In this document: positions 26,314 to 34,111 of the stretch, one piece after another
Numbering within the stretch: position 1 is the first letter of the stretch
Layout of the letters: each line of letters starts with the position of its first letter
Origin: Acidobacteriota bacterium
GTDB lineage: Bacteria > Acidobacteriota > Holophagae > Holophagales > Holophagaceae
Assembly (NCBI GenBank): GCA_021802985.1
Contig: JAJZQW010000003.1
Span: 1 to 60,042 of the forward strand
Length of the DNA stretch: 60,042 nt
Reading direction: 5' to 3'
The notes under the pieces: generated by a model
What the model saw: only the letters and a program-made list of their open reading frames with translations
Databases searched by the model: none
What the model was told of the DNA's origin: nothing
Made by a program: the position numbers and the translations under genes

Positions 26314-26361
26314 GGGAGGCGTCAGCCTCCCTACCTGAATTTGGCCGCGGGCCACATTCAG
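26314..26361. repeat. Two adjacent palindromes, right flank of the reverse transcriptase gene
   Basis: A perfect 7-bp stem GGGAGGC / GCCTCCC (loop GTCA, 26314-26331) is followed by a second hairpin, CTGAAT-T-TGGCC / GGCCA-C-ATTCAG (loop GCG, 26335-26361). The second shares its outer ends (CTGAAT and ATTCAGAG) with the palindrome at 24604-24632 upstream of the gene. The two copies therefore bracket the reverse transcriptase. Confidence 0.6.
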
Positions 26362-26400
26362 AGCCCCGGCTAAACTGCAAGGTCGCAAGCGAGCCGTACC

Positions 26401-27384
26401 GTGACCTTTCCCCACAGCCCCTTCCAGATCCGTGATGTCCAGGTGTCCAACCGCCTGATCATGGCGCCGTTGCACGAAATCACCGATCAGCCGTTCCGCA
26501 AATTCATCCGGGAGATTGGCGGCGTGGGCCTCACGGTCTCGGAGATGATCAGCAGCGAAGCCTTGATCCGGCACGCGGTGAAGGCGGAGAAGATGATGGC
26601 GGCCACGGGCGAGCGGCCGCTGTCCATGCAGATCTCCGGCGGGCGCCCGGAGGCGCTGGCGGAGGGCGCGCGGCTCTGCGAAGCCGCGGGCGCGGATCTG
26701 GTGGACCTGAACATGGGCTGCCCGGCCAGCAATGTCACCCGGGGTGGCGCGGGTTCGGCGCTGCTGAGGGACATCCGCCTGGCGGAACGCTGCGTCACGG
26801 CGATGGTGAAGGCGGTGAAGGTGCCGGTGACGGTGAAGATGCGGGCGGGTTGGGACGCGTCACAGCGGGATCGGGGCGAGTTCCTGGACTTCCTGCGCAT
26901 GTTCGAGGCCGTGGGCATGCAGGCCCTGGCCATCCACCCGCGCACCCGCGCCCAGCAGTACGAGGGACATGCGGATTGGAGCATCATCGCCCGGGCCGTA
27001 GAGGCGGGCACCGCCTATCCCATCATCGGCAACGGCGACGTGAACACCGCGGCCGATGCCTTCCGCATGGTGGCGGAGACGGGGTGTGCAGCGGTGATGA
27101 TCGGCCGCGGCGCGCTCTACAATCCGTTCCTGTTCCGCCAGATCCTGGAACCCGGTTTCACGGTGACGACGGAAATGCGCATCGACGCCACGTTGCGGCT
27201 CTTCCAGATCCTGCTGGACCTGCTGGAGCCCCGTGAGGCCCTGCACAAGATCAAGAAGATCGGTGCCTGGTTCACCAAGGGGATTCCTGGTGGCCATGGC
27301 TTCCGCCAGAACCTGCACGCCGCCAGCGACCCCCAGGCCCTCATGGCCGCCATCGATGCCCTCCGGCACCAGGGCGCGGTCTGA
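26401..27384 (+). CDS. dusB: tRNA-dihydrouridine synthase
   Basis: FMN enzyme that reduces uridines in the tRNA D-loop. The 327-residue barrel shows MAPLHEITDQPFR near the N-terminus, LSMQISGGRPE, the catalytic cysteine in DLNMGCPASNVTRGGAGSAL, VKMRAGWD, IHPRTRAQQYEGHADW and the FMN-phosphate loop IIGNGDVNT with MIGRGAL. The start is GTG at 26401. It is separated from rho by the inserted reverse transcriptase gene. Confidence 0.93.
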   Translation: MTFPHSPFQIRDVQVSNRLIMAPLHEITDQPFRKFIREIGGVGLTVSEMISSEALIRHAVKAEKMMAATGERPLSMQISGGRPEALAEGARLCEAAGADLVDLNMGCPASNVTRGGAGSALLRDIRLAERCVTAMVKAVKVPVTVKMRAGWDASQRDRGEFLDFLRMFEAVGMQALAIHPRTRAQQYEGHADWSIIARAVEAGTAYPIIGNGDVNTAADAFRMVAETGCAAVMIGRGALYNPFLFRQILEPGFTVTTEMRIDATLRLFQILLDLLEPREALHKIKKIGAWFTKGIPGGHGFRQNLHAASDPQALMAAIDALRHQGAV

Positions 27385-27400
27385 CCCTTAAGAACCTGCT

Positions 27401-27506
27401 GGTCGCGGAAGACGCGGAAACTCACGGAGCGCGCGGAAGGGGGCGTACCCCTCGCCGTGCGAATCCATTCCCGTGTCTTCCGGATGATTCCGTGCCTTTC
27501 GCGACC
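27401..27506. repeat. Imperfect inverted repeat in the dusB 3' region
   Basis: GGTCGCGGAAG...CGCGGAAACTCACGGAG...CGCGGAAG on the left is mirrored by CTTCCGGATGATTCCGTGCCTTTCGCGACC on the right. The outer 7 bases are perfectly complementary, the inner part partly so. The G-rich, AA-spaced units resemble the short dispersed intergenic repeats of many soil bacteria. It fills the gap between dusB and the convergent transporter gene and could form a long hairpin. Confidence 0.45.
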
Positions 27507-27546
27507 TGCGCTCTTCCATCTAACCCAGGGCGTCTTGAATGCCGGG

Positions 27547-28536
27547 CTAGGCCGGTCCGGCCGCAGTGGACTCTTCCAGGGAAAACGGTACCGAGGCCGA
27601 GCCGGGGGCGCGGCGGATGGGGCAGTCAGGGGCGGGGCAGCGGTCGCAGTAGAGGCGGCCGCAGGGATCCACATGCGTGTGCACCTCGCCCTCGATGCCG
27701 GCCTGCTGGAGGGCCTTCACGCCGAAGACCTCGCAGAGGTCGTGGGCCTGGCGGATCGGGTAGAACTCCGGCACCACCAGGTGTGCGTCCACATGGGTGT
27801 AGCGACCGGACCGAAAGGTGCGCAACTCATGCACCGCGATGACATCCCAGGGGCGCACGCCGTTCATGGCGACCAGCACCCGCCCGAGCACTTCGGGATC
27901 CTCGGAATCCAAAAGGGCGCTCGACGATTCCCGCACCAGCTTGAAGCCCGTGCGGGCCAGCAGCAGGCCCACGACCACGGCCATGAGTGGATCCATCCAG
28001 GTGAGGCCGGTGACCTTGACCAGCATCAGGCCCGTGGCGATGCCCACGGTGGTCCAGAAATCCGAGAGAATGTGGTGGCCATCGGCTTCGAGGGCCCGGG
28101 ACCGCGTCTTCCGGCCGTGGTGCAGCAGGAACCAGCCCAGCATGCCGTTGAGGAGACCCGCCAACAGGTTCACGGCCAGGCCCCGGCCCAGGTTCTTGAG
28201 CTGGGGGCCGATGATGAAGCCGTGGACCGCCTCGACGAGGATGACCACGGCGGCCAGTGTGATCAGGCCGCCCTCGAAGGCGGCGCTGAAGTGCTCGATT
28301 TTCCCGTGGCCGTAGGGGTGGTCCTTGTCCGCGGGCTTGCCGGCGAAGATGATTGCGCCCAGCGCGAAGATGGCCGCCACGACGTTCACGATGCTTTCGA
28401 TGGCATCGGACTTCAAAGCCACTGAACCGGAGATCAGGAAGGACAGGTACTTCAGTCCGAGGATCAGGGCCCCGGCCCCGATGGAGAGGAGGGCGATCCG
28501 GACCCTGGATCTTTGCTCGTCGTGCTCCGGGGACAT
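27547..28536 (-). CDS. Cation diffusion facilitator family transporter
   Basis: Proton-coupled exporter of divalent metal ions. The 329-residue product has several transmembrane helices in the first 200 residues, with SDAIESIVNV in helix 2, DHPYGHGKIEHFS in the loop and DGHHILSDFW in helix 5, where the metal site lies. A cytoplasmic domain follows. Helix 2 has Glu and Asn where many members have His/Asp and Asp, a pattern of one CDF subgroup; metal choice is uncertain. The C-terminus carries an extra cysteine-rich segment (CGRLYCDRCPAPDC). Confidence 0.88.
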   Translation of the reverse strand: MSPEHDEQRSRVRIALLSIGAGALILGLKYLSFLISGSVALKSDAIESIVNVVAAIFALGAIIFAGKPADKDHPYGHGKIEHFSAAFEGGLITLAAVVILVEAVHGFIIGPQLKNLGRGLAVNLLAGLLNGMLGWFLLHHGRKTRSRALEADGHHILSDFWTTVGIATGLMLVKVTGLTWMDPLMAVVVGLLLARTGFKLVRESSSALLDSEDPEVLGRVLVAMNGVRPWDVIAVHELRTFRSGRYTHVDAHLVVPEFYPIRQAHDLCEVFGVKALQQAGIEGEVHTHVDPCGRLYCDRCPAPDCPIRRAPGSASVPFSLEESTAAGPA

Positions 28537-28562
28537 GGTGGCTCCTGCAGATTCCCAGGGTA

Positions 28563-29750
28563 TCAGTCGAGGCCTTCGAAGAGCCCGCGCTGGCGCCCAT
28601 TGCCGGGATCGGCTGGGAAGGGGAAGGCGGCGGGCAGGGCCCAGGGCCGGTCCGGATCGAAGGGGCCGGTCGGCGCCAGATCAGGCGGGAGCCACCGTAG
28701 CGCCGGGACGGGCTGGATGCCGGCCAGGAGGGCATGGGCTCCGGCCTCCGGGGGCACGGCGGGCACCCGGAGCAGTGCCACGGGAGGGTGGTCCAGCGTG
28801 TCCGCCCATCCCGCCGGCTGAAGGGCTCGCCCCTCGAGCGGGACGGGATCCCGGGGATCCGCTGCCAGACCGGGACTGAAGGACCCCGGGGCGGGGGGCA
28901 AGGGCAGGCTGGCCCGCCAGGGCAGCCCTTCGCGCAGGGCCTGGCGCCCCAACAGGGAAGCCGCGTGGAAATCGCCGGACGCACCGGAATGCACGGAGGT
29001 CCGGAGCCGCTCCTGGAGCAGGGCCGCGAGGGCCCGCACCTGGCCGAAGGCCGCCTTCCAGTTGCCGTTGGCCCGCTGGAATTCTGCTCCGCCCGTCAGG
29101 GCCAGGCGCCAGCCCACCGCCCGCCGGGCGAAGGGGAGGTCCGGCCAGGCCCCGGCGGAGAGCCGCTGGGCCAGGCCCCGCTCAGCCGCGCCCTGGGCCT
29201 CGGCCATGGCGGCGATCAGGGCCTCGCCGGATCCGAGGGAGCCCAGGGCACCCACGGGGATGACGACCTCGCCCCACAACCATCCCGGAGGAACCTCCTC
29301 TCCGGATGCCGTGGGGCCGAGTCCGGGGAGGCGCCAGGGGCCCGACGGCCGGATCACCCAGCCGACGGTGCCCTGACGCCACCGCTCGCCCAGGGGGCCG
29401 GAAGGGGGTTCGGAGCTGTGCAGCCAGGCCCGGAAGGCGCCGCCAGGAAGCTGGAGCGCGGCCTCGGGCCCGAGGTGCAGGGCCAGTCCCGGGATGGCGG
29501 AGATGGCCTCCCACCAGCCCTGGCGGGCTTCAGGCGGCAGCGCCTCCATCCAGGCCGGCGGGTGGTCCCAGACCAGGCCGAAGCCCCCGGGCAGCAGGCC
29601 AGCCAGGTGCATCAGACGGGCCAGGGCCCTGCCTGGGGCGGCGTTGACCGAGGCCAGTCCCTCCTCCAGGAACCGCGAACCGCACCACCCGGCCCAGGGG
29701 CCATCGGGAGCGCTGCGCACCAGGAAGCCCGGGCCTTCGTGGTGGGTCAC
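28563..29750 (-). CDS. Hypothetical protein coupled to thiD
   Basis: I do not recognise this 395-residue protein. It starts with GTG at 29750, whose bases overlap the thiD stop (GTGA), so it is translated with thiD. The composition is rich in Ala, Gly, Pro and Trp, without transmembrane segments or a signal peptide. A repeated style of hydrophobic strands and Gly/Pro turns suggests a globular, possibly beta-rich protein. The open frame continues upstream through thiD in another frame, but the family start of thiD makes that a shadow. No function is proposed. Confidence 0.55.
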   Translation of the reverse strand: MTHHEGPGFLVRSAPDGPWAGWCGSRFLEEGLASVNAAPGRALARLMHLAGLLPGGFGLVWDHPPAWMEALPPEARQGWWEAISAIPGLALHLGPEAALQLPGGAFRAWLHSSEPPSGPLGERWRQGTVGWVIRPSGPWRLPGLGPTASGEEVPPGWLWGEVVIPVGALGSLGSGEALIAAMAEAQGAAERGLAQRLSAGAWPDLPFARRAVGWRLALTGGAEFQRANGNWKAAFGQVRALAALLQERLRTSVHSGASGDFHAASLLGRQALREGLPWRASLPLPPAPGSFSPGLAADPRDPVPLEGRALQPAGWADTLDHPPVALLRVPAVPPEAGAHALLAGIQPVPALRWLPPDLAPTGPFDPDRPWALPAAFPFPADPGNGRQRGLFEGLD

Positions 29751-30586
29751 AGGGACTCCGGCGCGGGCAACGGAAATTCCGGCGCGAACACGGCCCGGCC
29801 CGCCCCGCCGGGCACCCAGGCATGATCCCAACGCTCCCGCAGGCGGCGGGCCGCTTCCACAGCGGCCGTCCGGGGATCGAGGCCGCGCAGGCGCAGGGCC
29901 AGCCAGGTCGAGGCCAGCAGGCACCCCGTTCCCCGGCGGGTTCCGGGCAGGCGAGGGACGGAGGCCAGGGTCTCGATGCCCGCCGGGGTGATCCAGAGGT
30001 CCTGGACCCGGTCCCCTTCCGCATGGCCACCCTTGAGCCACACGGCGGCGGCTCCGGCCTCCAGCCAGGGCTGGGCGAGCCGGTGGGGATCCGCTTCCCG
30101 GATGGCCTCGGGGGGAAGCCCCGCGAAGGCGGCGGCCTCGCCCCGGTTGGGGCTCACCACCCAATCCCCCGAGGGCAGCAGGGCCTTGGCCATGCGGCGG
30201 AGTGCCTCTCCATCGTGGAGGCCGACCCCAGCGGAAGGCGCCAGGATGGGATCCCAGATGCGGACCGGGGGAGCCAGATGCGTCAGGGCGGCGCAGAGGC
30301 GGTTGAAGGTGGCGGGGTCCAGGGCGCAGAGGCCCAGCTTGACGCCCCAGTGCCCGATCAGGTGCGGCGCCAGGGCTTCAAGGCGGAGGACCGGGTCCAT
30401 GGAGGGCGGCTCGATGCGGCTGCACCCCAGGCCGTTCTGCAGGGTCTCGGCGAGGCTCACGGCCATGGGATGGCAGCCCAGGCCGGCCACCGACAAGGCA
30501 TCGCGGATCAGCCCCGCGCCTCCAGACGGATCCATGCCCCCCAGGCAGAGGGCGATGGGCGGGGCAGTGGCGGAGACCGGATCCAT
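29747..30586 (-). CDS. thiD: Hydroxymethylpyrimidine/phosphomethylpyrimidine kinase
   Basis: Thiamine-pathway kinase phosphorylating HMP and HMP-phosphate. The 279-residue ribokinase-fold product has CLGGMDPSGGAGLIRD at the N-terminus, GVKLGLC, VWDP-like RIWDPILAPSAG, WLKGGHAEGD and the catalytic anion hole GTRRGTGCLLAS. The ATG at 30586 is preferred to an in-frame GTG at 30607 because GGGGA lies before it. It is the upstream gene of a coupled pair with the unknown gene above. Confidence 0.85.
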   Translation of the reverse strand: MDPVSATAPPIALCLGGMDPSGGAGLIRDALSVAGLGCHPMAVSLAETLQNGLGCSRIEPPSMDPVLRLEALAPHLIGHWGVKLGLCALDPATFNRLCAALTHLAPPVRIWDPILAPSAGVGLHDGEALRRMAKALLPSGDWVVSPNRGEAAAFAGLPPEAIREADPHRLAQPWLEAGAAAVWLKGGHAEGDRVQDLWITPAGIETLASVPRLPGTRRGTGCLLASTWLALRLRGLDPRTAAVEAARRLRERWDHAWVPGGAGRAVFAPEFPLPAPESL

Positions 30587-30650
30587 GGCGAATCCCCAGG
30601 ATGCCACAGGCAGGACCGGGGCCGTACCCGCGGTTCTTCGGGCGTCCGGC

Positions 30651-30956
30651 TCAGACCTTCCGGTCGGGATCCACGATCTCGGTGACGCGCAGGCCCAGGC
30701 TATCCTCCAGGACCGTGACTTCCCCGTGGAGGAGCACCCGATCCTTGCACAGCACGTCCATGGGCTCGCCAGCGCTTTTCTTGAGTTCCACCAGGGAGCC
30801 AGGCTCCAGTTCCAGCAGATCCCGGATGGTCATGCGGGTCTGCCCAAGCTGAATCTCCAGCCGGAGGGACGTGTCGATGAAGGGCATGAGTTCGGTGATC
30901 ACCTGCTCGAAGCTGAGCACGCGATCCCCATCCAGCCGATCCACCCGCTTGGCCAT
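30651..30956 (-). CDS. fliN: Flagellar motor switch protein FliN
   Basis: The 101-residue product is a single SpoA (surface presentation of antigens) domain: LRLEIQLGQTRMTIRDLLEL, ELEPGSLVELKK, VLCKDRVLLHGEVTVLEDSLGLRVTEI. It forms part of the C-ring that sets motor direction. It follows fliL on the same strand with 77 bases between. Only these two flagellar genes appear in the window. Confidence 0.92.
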   Translation of the reverse strand: MAKRVDRLDGDRVLSFEQVITELMPFIDTSLRLEIQLGQTRMTIRDLLELEPGSLVELKKSAGEPMDVLCKDRVLLHGEVTVLEDSLGLRVTEIVDPDRKV

Positions 30957-31033
30957 GTCGCTCCTGTCGGTCCTGTCAAAGCATGGACTCGCGCAGGGAG
31001 GGCCGCAATGGACGTGCCACCCCCGCCGGTCCC

Positions 31034-31645
31034 CTACTGCTGGATGGCCCAGTCCACGATGAGGACATCCTTGATGGGGTGCTTGGGCTTCTTGTGCTTC
31101 GGCGCATCCTCTCCAGGTTTCAGGGGTTTCGGCCCGAACTGCTGATTGAGCTTGTCTTTGATATCCTGCCGCAGGGATTCCCTGAACTCGGGGTCCGAGG
31201 CCTCTTCCACGCTCTTGCCCGTAAGGGCATCCAGGACGATGGACTCGACGATGCTCCGCTGGGGCGAGGGCTTGTCGCTGGCGGCAAGCTTGCCCAGCTC
31301 TTGATCGCAGAAGAGGATGTTCAGCTCGCAGTGGAGGAAGGCGTTCAGGCGCGGGCCGGACAGGTTCACGTTCCGGGTCAGGACCATGACGGGTGGGGCG
31401 CTGGCCCCTCCCTCCTCGCCGCCGCTGGCCTTGGCCTCCTCGCCCCCGCAGCCCTCATCGTCATCGGCGGCCGCAGCGGTCGAGGCCGGCTGGACTGAAG
31501 CAGCCGCAGCCTTGGCGGCGGCCCGTCGCTTGAGGAGGACCCTCGCGCCGAAGCCGCCACCGCCCAGGATGGCCAGGCCAACGACGATCAGGAGGATCAG
31601 CTTCAACGGAAGTTTTTTGGTGGGGGCTTCTTGCTCGTCGGCCAT
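31034..31645 (-). CDS. fliL: Flagellar basal body-associated protein FliL
   Basis: Single-pass inner-membrane protein that supports the motor stator. The 203-residue product has a lysine-rich cytoplasmic start, one transmembrane helix (about residues 13-35), an Ala-Glu-Gly-Ser linker, and a periplasmic domain with VNLSGPRLNAFLHCELNILF and a C-terminal VLIVDWAIQ. The ATG at 31645 is chosen because GAGGAATTC precedes it and the frame upstream reads as non-coding; an earlier ATG in frame exists. The gene is followed by fliN. Confidence 0.85.
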   Translation of the reverse strand: MADEQEAPTKKLPLKLILLIVVGLAILGGGGFGARVLLKRRAAAKAAAASVQPASTAAAADDDEGCGGEEAKASGGEEGGASAPPVMVLTRNVNLSGPRLNAFLHCELNILFCDQELGKLAASDKPSPQRSIVESIVLDALTGKSVEEASDPEFRESLRQDIKDKLNQQFGPKPLKPGEDAPKHKKPKHPIKDVLIVDWAIQQ

Positions 31646-31844
31646 GAATTCCTCGCGATGCCTTTTCATCGGAAGGCCCTTGCGCCGTCCTGAGTTGTGG
31701 ACGGGACTCCCGCGGTCGAAAGGAGATGGAGCCAGCCTTCGCGGGGTTTTCAAGGGAAGCAGGACACCAAAGCGAGGGTGAGCAGCGTTTAGGCGCGGAT
31801 GGTGACCTTGGCCGATAGAATCAAAAAAATTATAATTGATAGAA

Positions 31845-31872
31845 AACGGGGCCCACTGGAATGGGCCCCGTT
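31845..31872 (-). terminator. Intrinsic terminator of the HU gene
   Basis: An 11-bp stem AACGGGGCCCA / TGGGCCCCGTT with a 6-base loop is followed on the minus strand by TTTTCTATC and an AT-rich tract with TTTTTTT. It lies 38 bases past the HU stop. Confidence 0.85.
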
Positions 31873-31909
31873 GATGCAGGCATACGGCTGGATGCCGCGC
31901 CCGGTGTAA

Positions 31910-32206
31910 TTACTTCCGCTTCTTGCCGCCCTTGCCGTTGACTTCGTCAGCGAGCTTCTTGCCGGGCTTGAACTTCGCGACCTTCTTGGCAGCGATCTTG
32001 ATGGGCTTGTTGTCGCGGGGGTTGCGGCCAGTACGGGCGCCACGGCTCACCACGGAGAAGGTGCCGAAGCCGACGAGGGTGACCTTGTCGCCAGAGCGCA
32101 TGGCGGAGGAGATGCTTCCGAGCACCTGATCCAGGGCGGCAGCGGCCTGAGCCTTGGTGATGCCGGCCTTTTCGGAAACGGCGCTAACCAGTTCGGCCTT
32201 GTTCAT
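31910..32206 (-). CDS. hup: HU-family DNA-binding protein
   Basis: Histone-like nucleoid protein that bends DNA as a dimer. The 98-residue product has the canonical fold: MNKAELVSAVSEKAGITKAQ helices, VTLVGFGTFSVVSR, and the DNA-binding arm GARTGRNPRDNKPI, with a Lys-rich tail (GKGGKKRK) longer than in E. coli HU. The start at 32206 has GGAGG a few bases upstream. A terminator follows, so it is a single-gene unit. Confidence 0.95.
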   Translation of the reverse strand: MNKAELVSAVSEKAGITKAQAAAALDQVLGSISSAMRSGDKVTLVGFGTFSVVSRGARTGRNPRDNKPIKIAAKKVAKFKPGKKLADEVNGKGGKKRK

Positions 32207-32587
32207 GGAAACCTCCAAATTTGGGGAGCTGTGTCCCCGGGTTGAGGAAAAGCGGATCGTCTCGGATTCGAGACGCCCGTAATGACTGGGTTTTCGAGAT
32301 CCAACAGCATGGAAAGGCCGATGAATCCTTGATGCAGCCTAAACTGCCAAGAAGCTACGCCTGGGATGTAGTGGGGTCAAGGTTTTTCTTCAAAAAAAGA
32401 ACGGAGATCGGCTCCCTGGGCTGTTTTCGTGGACCATGGAACATCCTGATGGGCTGGAATGCTCATAACTAAGTCTCATGGATTTCGCAAATGCCCGTAG
32501 AACGGGCCTGGGGGGAAGGCCCTGTCTCGCGGATCAAGGTCCTCCCTGGATCGGGGCGTTCCGCCCCTCTCTCCTTATGATGGAGAT
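32207..32587. promoter_or_regulatory. Intergenic region between hup and truA, with a candidate hup promoter
   Basis: No protein gene is supported in this 381-base gap; an 83-codon plus-strand frame has no family match or matching codon use. On the minus strand, TTGACC (32375-32380) and TAGCTT (32352-32357) are spaced by 17 bases and could drive hup with a leader of about 140 bases. A T-rich tract lies just upstream of that -35. The plus side should hold the truA promoter, which I cannot pick out. Confidence 0.35.
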
Positions 32588-33391
32588 ATGTCGCATCCCT
32601 ATTTCCTCACCGTGGCCTACGCCGGAGCGGATTTCCACGGCTGGCAGATCCAGACGAGCCTGCGGAGTGGCCAGGGCGAGCTGTGGAAGGCCCTGCGGGC
32701 CCTGGAGGCGGAGGCGCCGATGCCTCAGGGCACCGGCCGTACCGATGCGGGTGTCCATGCCCGGGCCCAGGGGGTGCTGATCCAAGTGTCCCGCCCCTGG
32801 GATCCCTATCGGCTCCTGGCTGCGCTGAATGCCCATCTGCCCTGGGACCTGAGGGTGATGGCGGCCCAGCCGGCCCCGGAGGGGTTCTTCCCCCGTCAGC
32901 ACGCGATCGCCAAGCGCTACGTCTACCGCCTGGGGACGGGTCCCGCGCAGGATCCGCTGCAGCATGGACGGCTCTGGCACGTCCGCCGTACTGGACCGCT
33001 GGACACCGAGGCCATGGCGGAGGCCGGGCGCGAGCTGCTGGGGACCCATGATTTCTCCAGCTTCCGGTGCGCGGAATGTGTGGCGAAATCACCGGTGCGG
33101 ACGCTGCATGCCTTCCGGGTTCGTCCGACGGAAGCGGGGCTGGACCTGGTCTTCGAGGGCGACCGGTTCCTCATGCACCAGGTTCGGATCATGACGGGAA
33201 CCCTGGTGGACATCGGCCGAGGACGCTGGCCTGCGGCCGCGCTCCCGGCCATCCTTGCGGCCCGCAACCGGGCTTCCGCAGGACCCACGGCGCCCCCCGA
33301 GGGGCTCTGCATGGACAAGGTCTGGTACGAGGCTCGCTGGGGAATCGGCGAGCCGAGTCCCTTCGGTGAACGTCCGGATCAGTCGAGGTAG
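32588..33391 (+). CDS. truA: tRNA pseudouridine(38-40) synthase
   Basis: Converts uridines 38-40 in the anticodon arm to pseudouridine. The 267-residue product has YAGADFHGWQIQ, the catalytic aspartate in GTGRTDAGVHARAQ, the RHYVYRL-like AKRYVYRL and the C-terminal MVRI-like MHQVRIMTGTLVDIGRG. The length is normal. The last 13 bases overlap the convergent TonB-C-like gene. Confidence 0.95.
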   Translation: MSHPYFLTVAYAGADFHGWQIQTSLRSGQGELWKALRALEAEAPMPQGTGRTDAGVHARAQGVLIQVSRPWDPYRLLAALNAHLPWDLRVMAAQPAPEGFFPRQHAIAKRYVYRLGTGPAQDPLQHGRLWHVRRTGPLDTEAMAEAGRELLGTHDFSSFRCAECVAKSPVRTLHAFRVRPTEAGLDLVFEGDRFLMHQVRIMTGTLVDIGRGRWPAAALPAILAARNRASAGPTAPPEGLCMDKVWYEARWGIGEPSPFGERPDQSR

Positions 33392-34086
33392 AAGCCCACG
33401 CCCTGCCAGACCTTGAACCGGGTGGACCCGTCTTTGGAGGTGGCGGGATCGAAGACCAGGTTCTTGGCGGACTCCACGCAGGCGTCGTTGGCGGCCTTCA
33501 CTTCAGGGGTGTCACCTGGGAGTCCCTGCAGCAGGCGGGCGTCCAGCACCTCACCCTTCTCGCTGACGAGGACGTTCACGACCACGACCCCCTTGGGCCG
33601 TGCGCTGAAGAGGCCCGCGGATTTGACGCGGGGGGTGGACCGGTAGAGGTTGAGGGGCCGGGCGGGCTGGATGTCCTTCGAGAGCATCACCAGATCGCCC
33701 TCTTTGGGGGTGGCGGAGACCCGTTGGCGCAGGACATCGTCCTCAGCCTTCACGCGGGCCAGTTCCTCCTTGGCCGTGGCGGCCTCCTTCCGGGCGGCTT
33801 CCAGATCCTTGAGCAGGGAGTCCCCCCCGCTCACGTTGGCCTTGAGGTTCGCCTTGAGCTGGTCCACCTCCTTCAGCGCGACAGCGGCATCGGCCTTGGC
33901 CTGGTCGCGGGCCTGCTGCGCGGCGAGCAGATCCTGCTGGAGGCTGTCGGTGGCGGCAAGGCGCTGGCTGAGGTCGTCCCGTTCCTTGGTCAGCTTCTTC
34001 ACTTGGAGCTGAAGCTGCGCGACCGTCGGCCGCTTGGCCGCGGCGAGGGGCATGGTGAGCATCAGCAGGGCGAGCAGTAGACGCAT
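33379..34086 (-). CDS. Secreted coiled-coil protein with a TonB C-terminal-like domain
   Basis: The 235-residue product has a cleavable-type signal peptide (MRLLLALLMLTMPLAAA), a long coiled coil (about residues 20-115, heptads of L/A with K, D, E, Q) and a C-terminal domain (about 145-235) with PRVKSAGLFSARPKGVVVVN, VLVSEKGEVLDARLLQG and KVWQGVGFYLD. That domain matches TonB C-terminal/energy-transducer folds, which bind proteins in the periplasm. The start has GGAGGT upstream. It is followed closely upstream by the DUF4388 gene on the same strand. The biological role is unknown. Confidence 0.65.
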   Translation of the reverse strand: MRLLLALLMLTMPLAAAKRPTVAQLQLQVKKLTKERDDLSQRLAATDSLQQDLLAAQQARDQAKADAAVALKEVDQLKANLKANVSGGDSLLKDLEAARKEAATAKEELARVKAEDDVLRQRVSATPKEGDLVMLSKDIQPARPLNLYRSTPRVKSAGLFSARPKGVVVVNVLVSEKGEVLDARLLQGLPGDTPEVKAANDACVESAKNLVFDPATSKDGSTRFKVWQGVGFYLD

Positions 34087-34111
34087 GGCACCTCCAGGAC
34101 CGGGGAGGGGA

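Noticed and set aside
27401..27506. CRISPR-like array in the dusB-transporter gap
   Set aside because: Units are short, irregular and inverted rather than direct repeats with equal spacers.
32221..32472. 83-codon plus-strand frame in the hup-truA gap
   Set aside because: Composition and codon use are unlike genes here, no family resemblance, and it overlaps the hup leader and promoter region.
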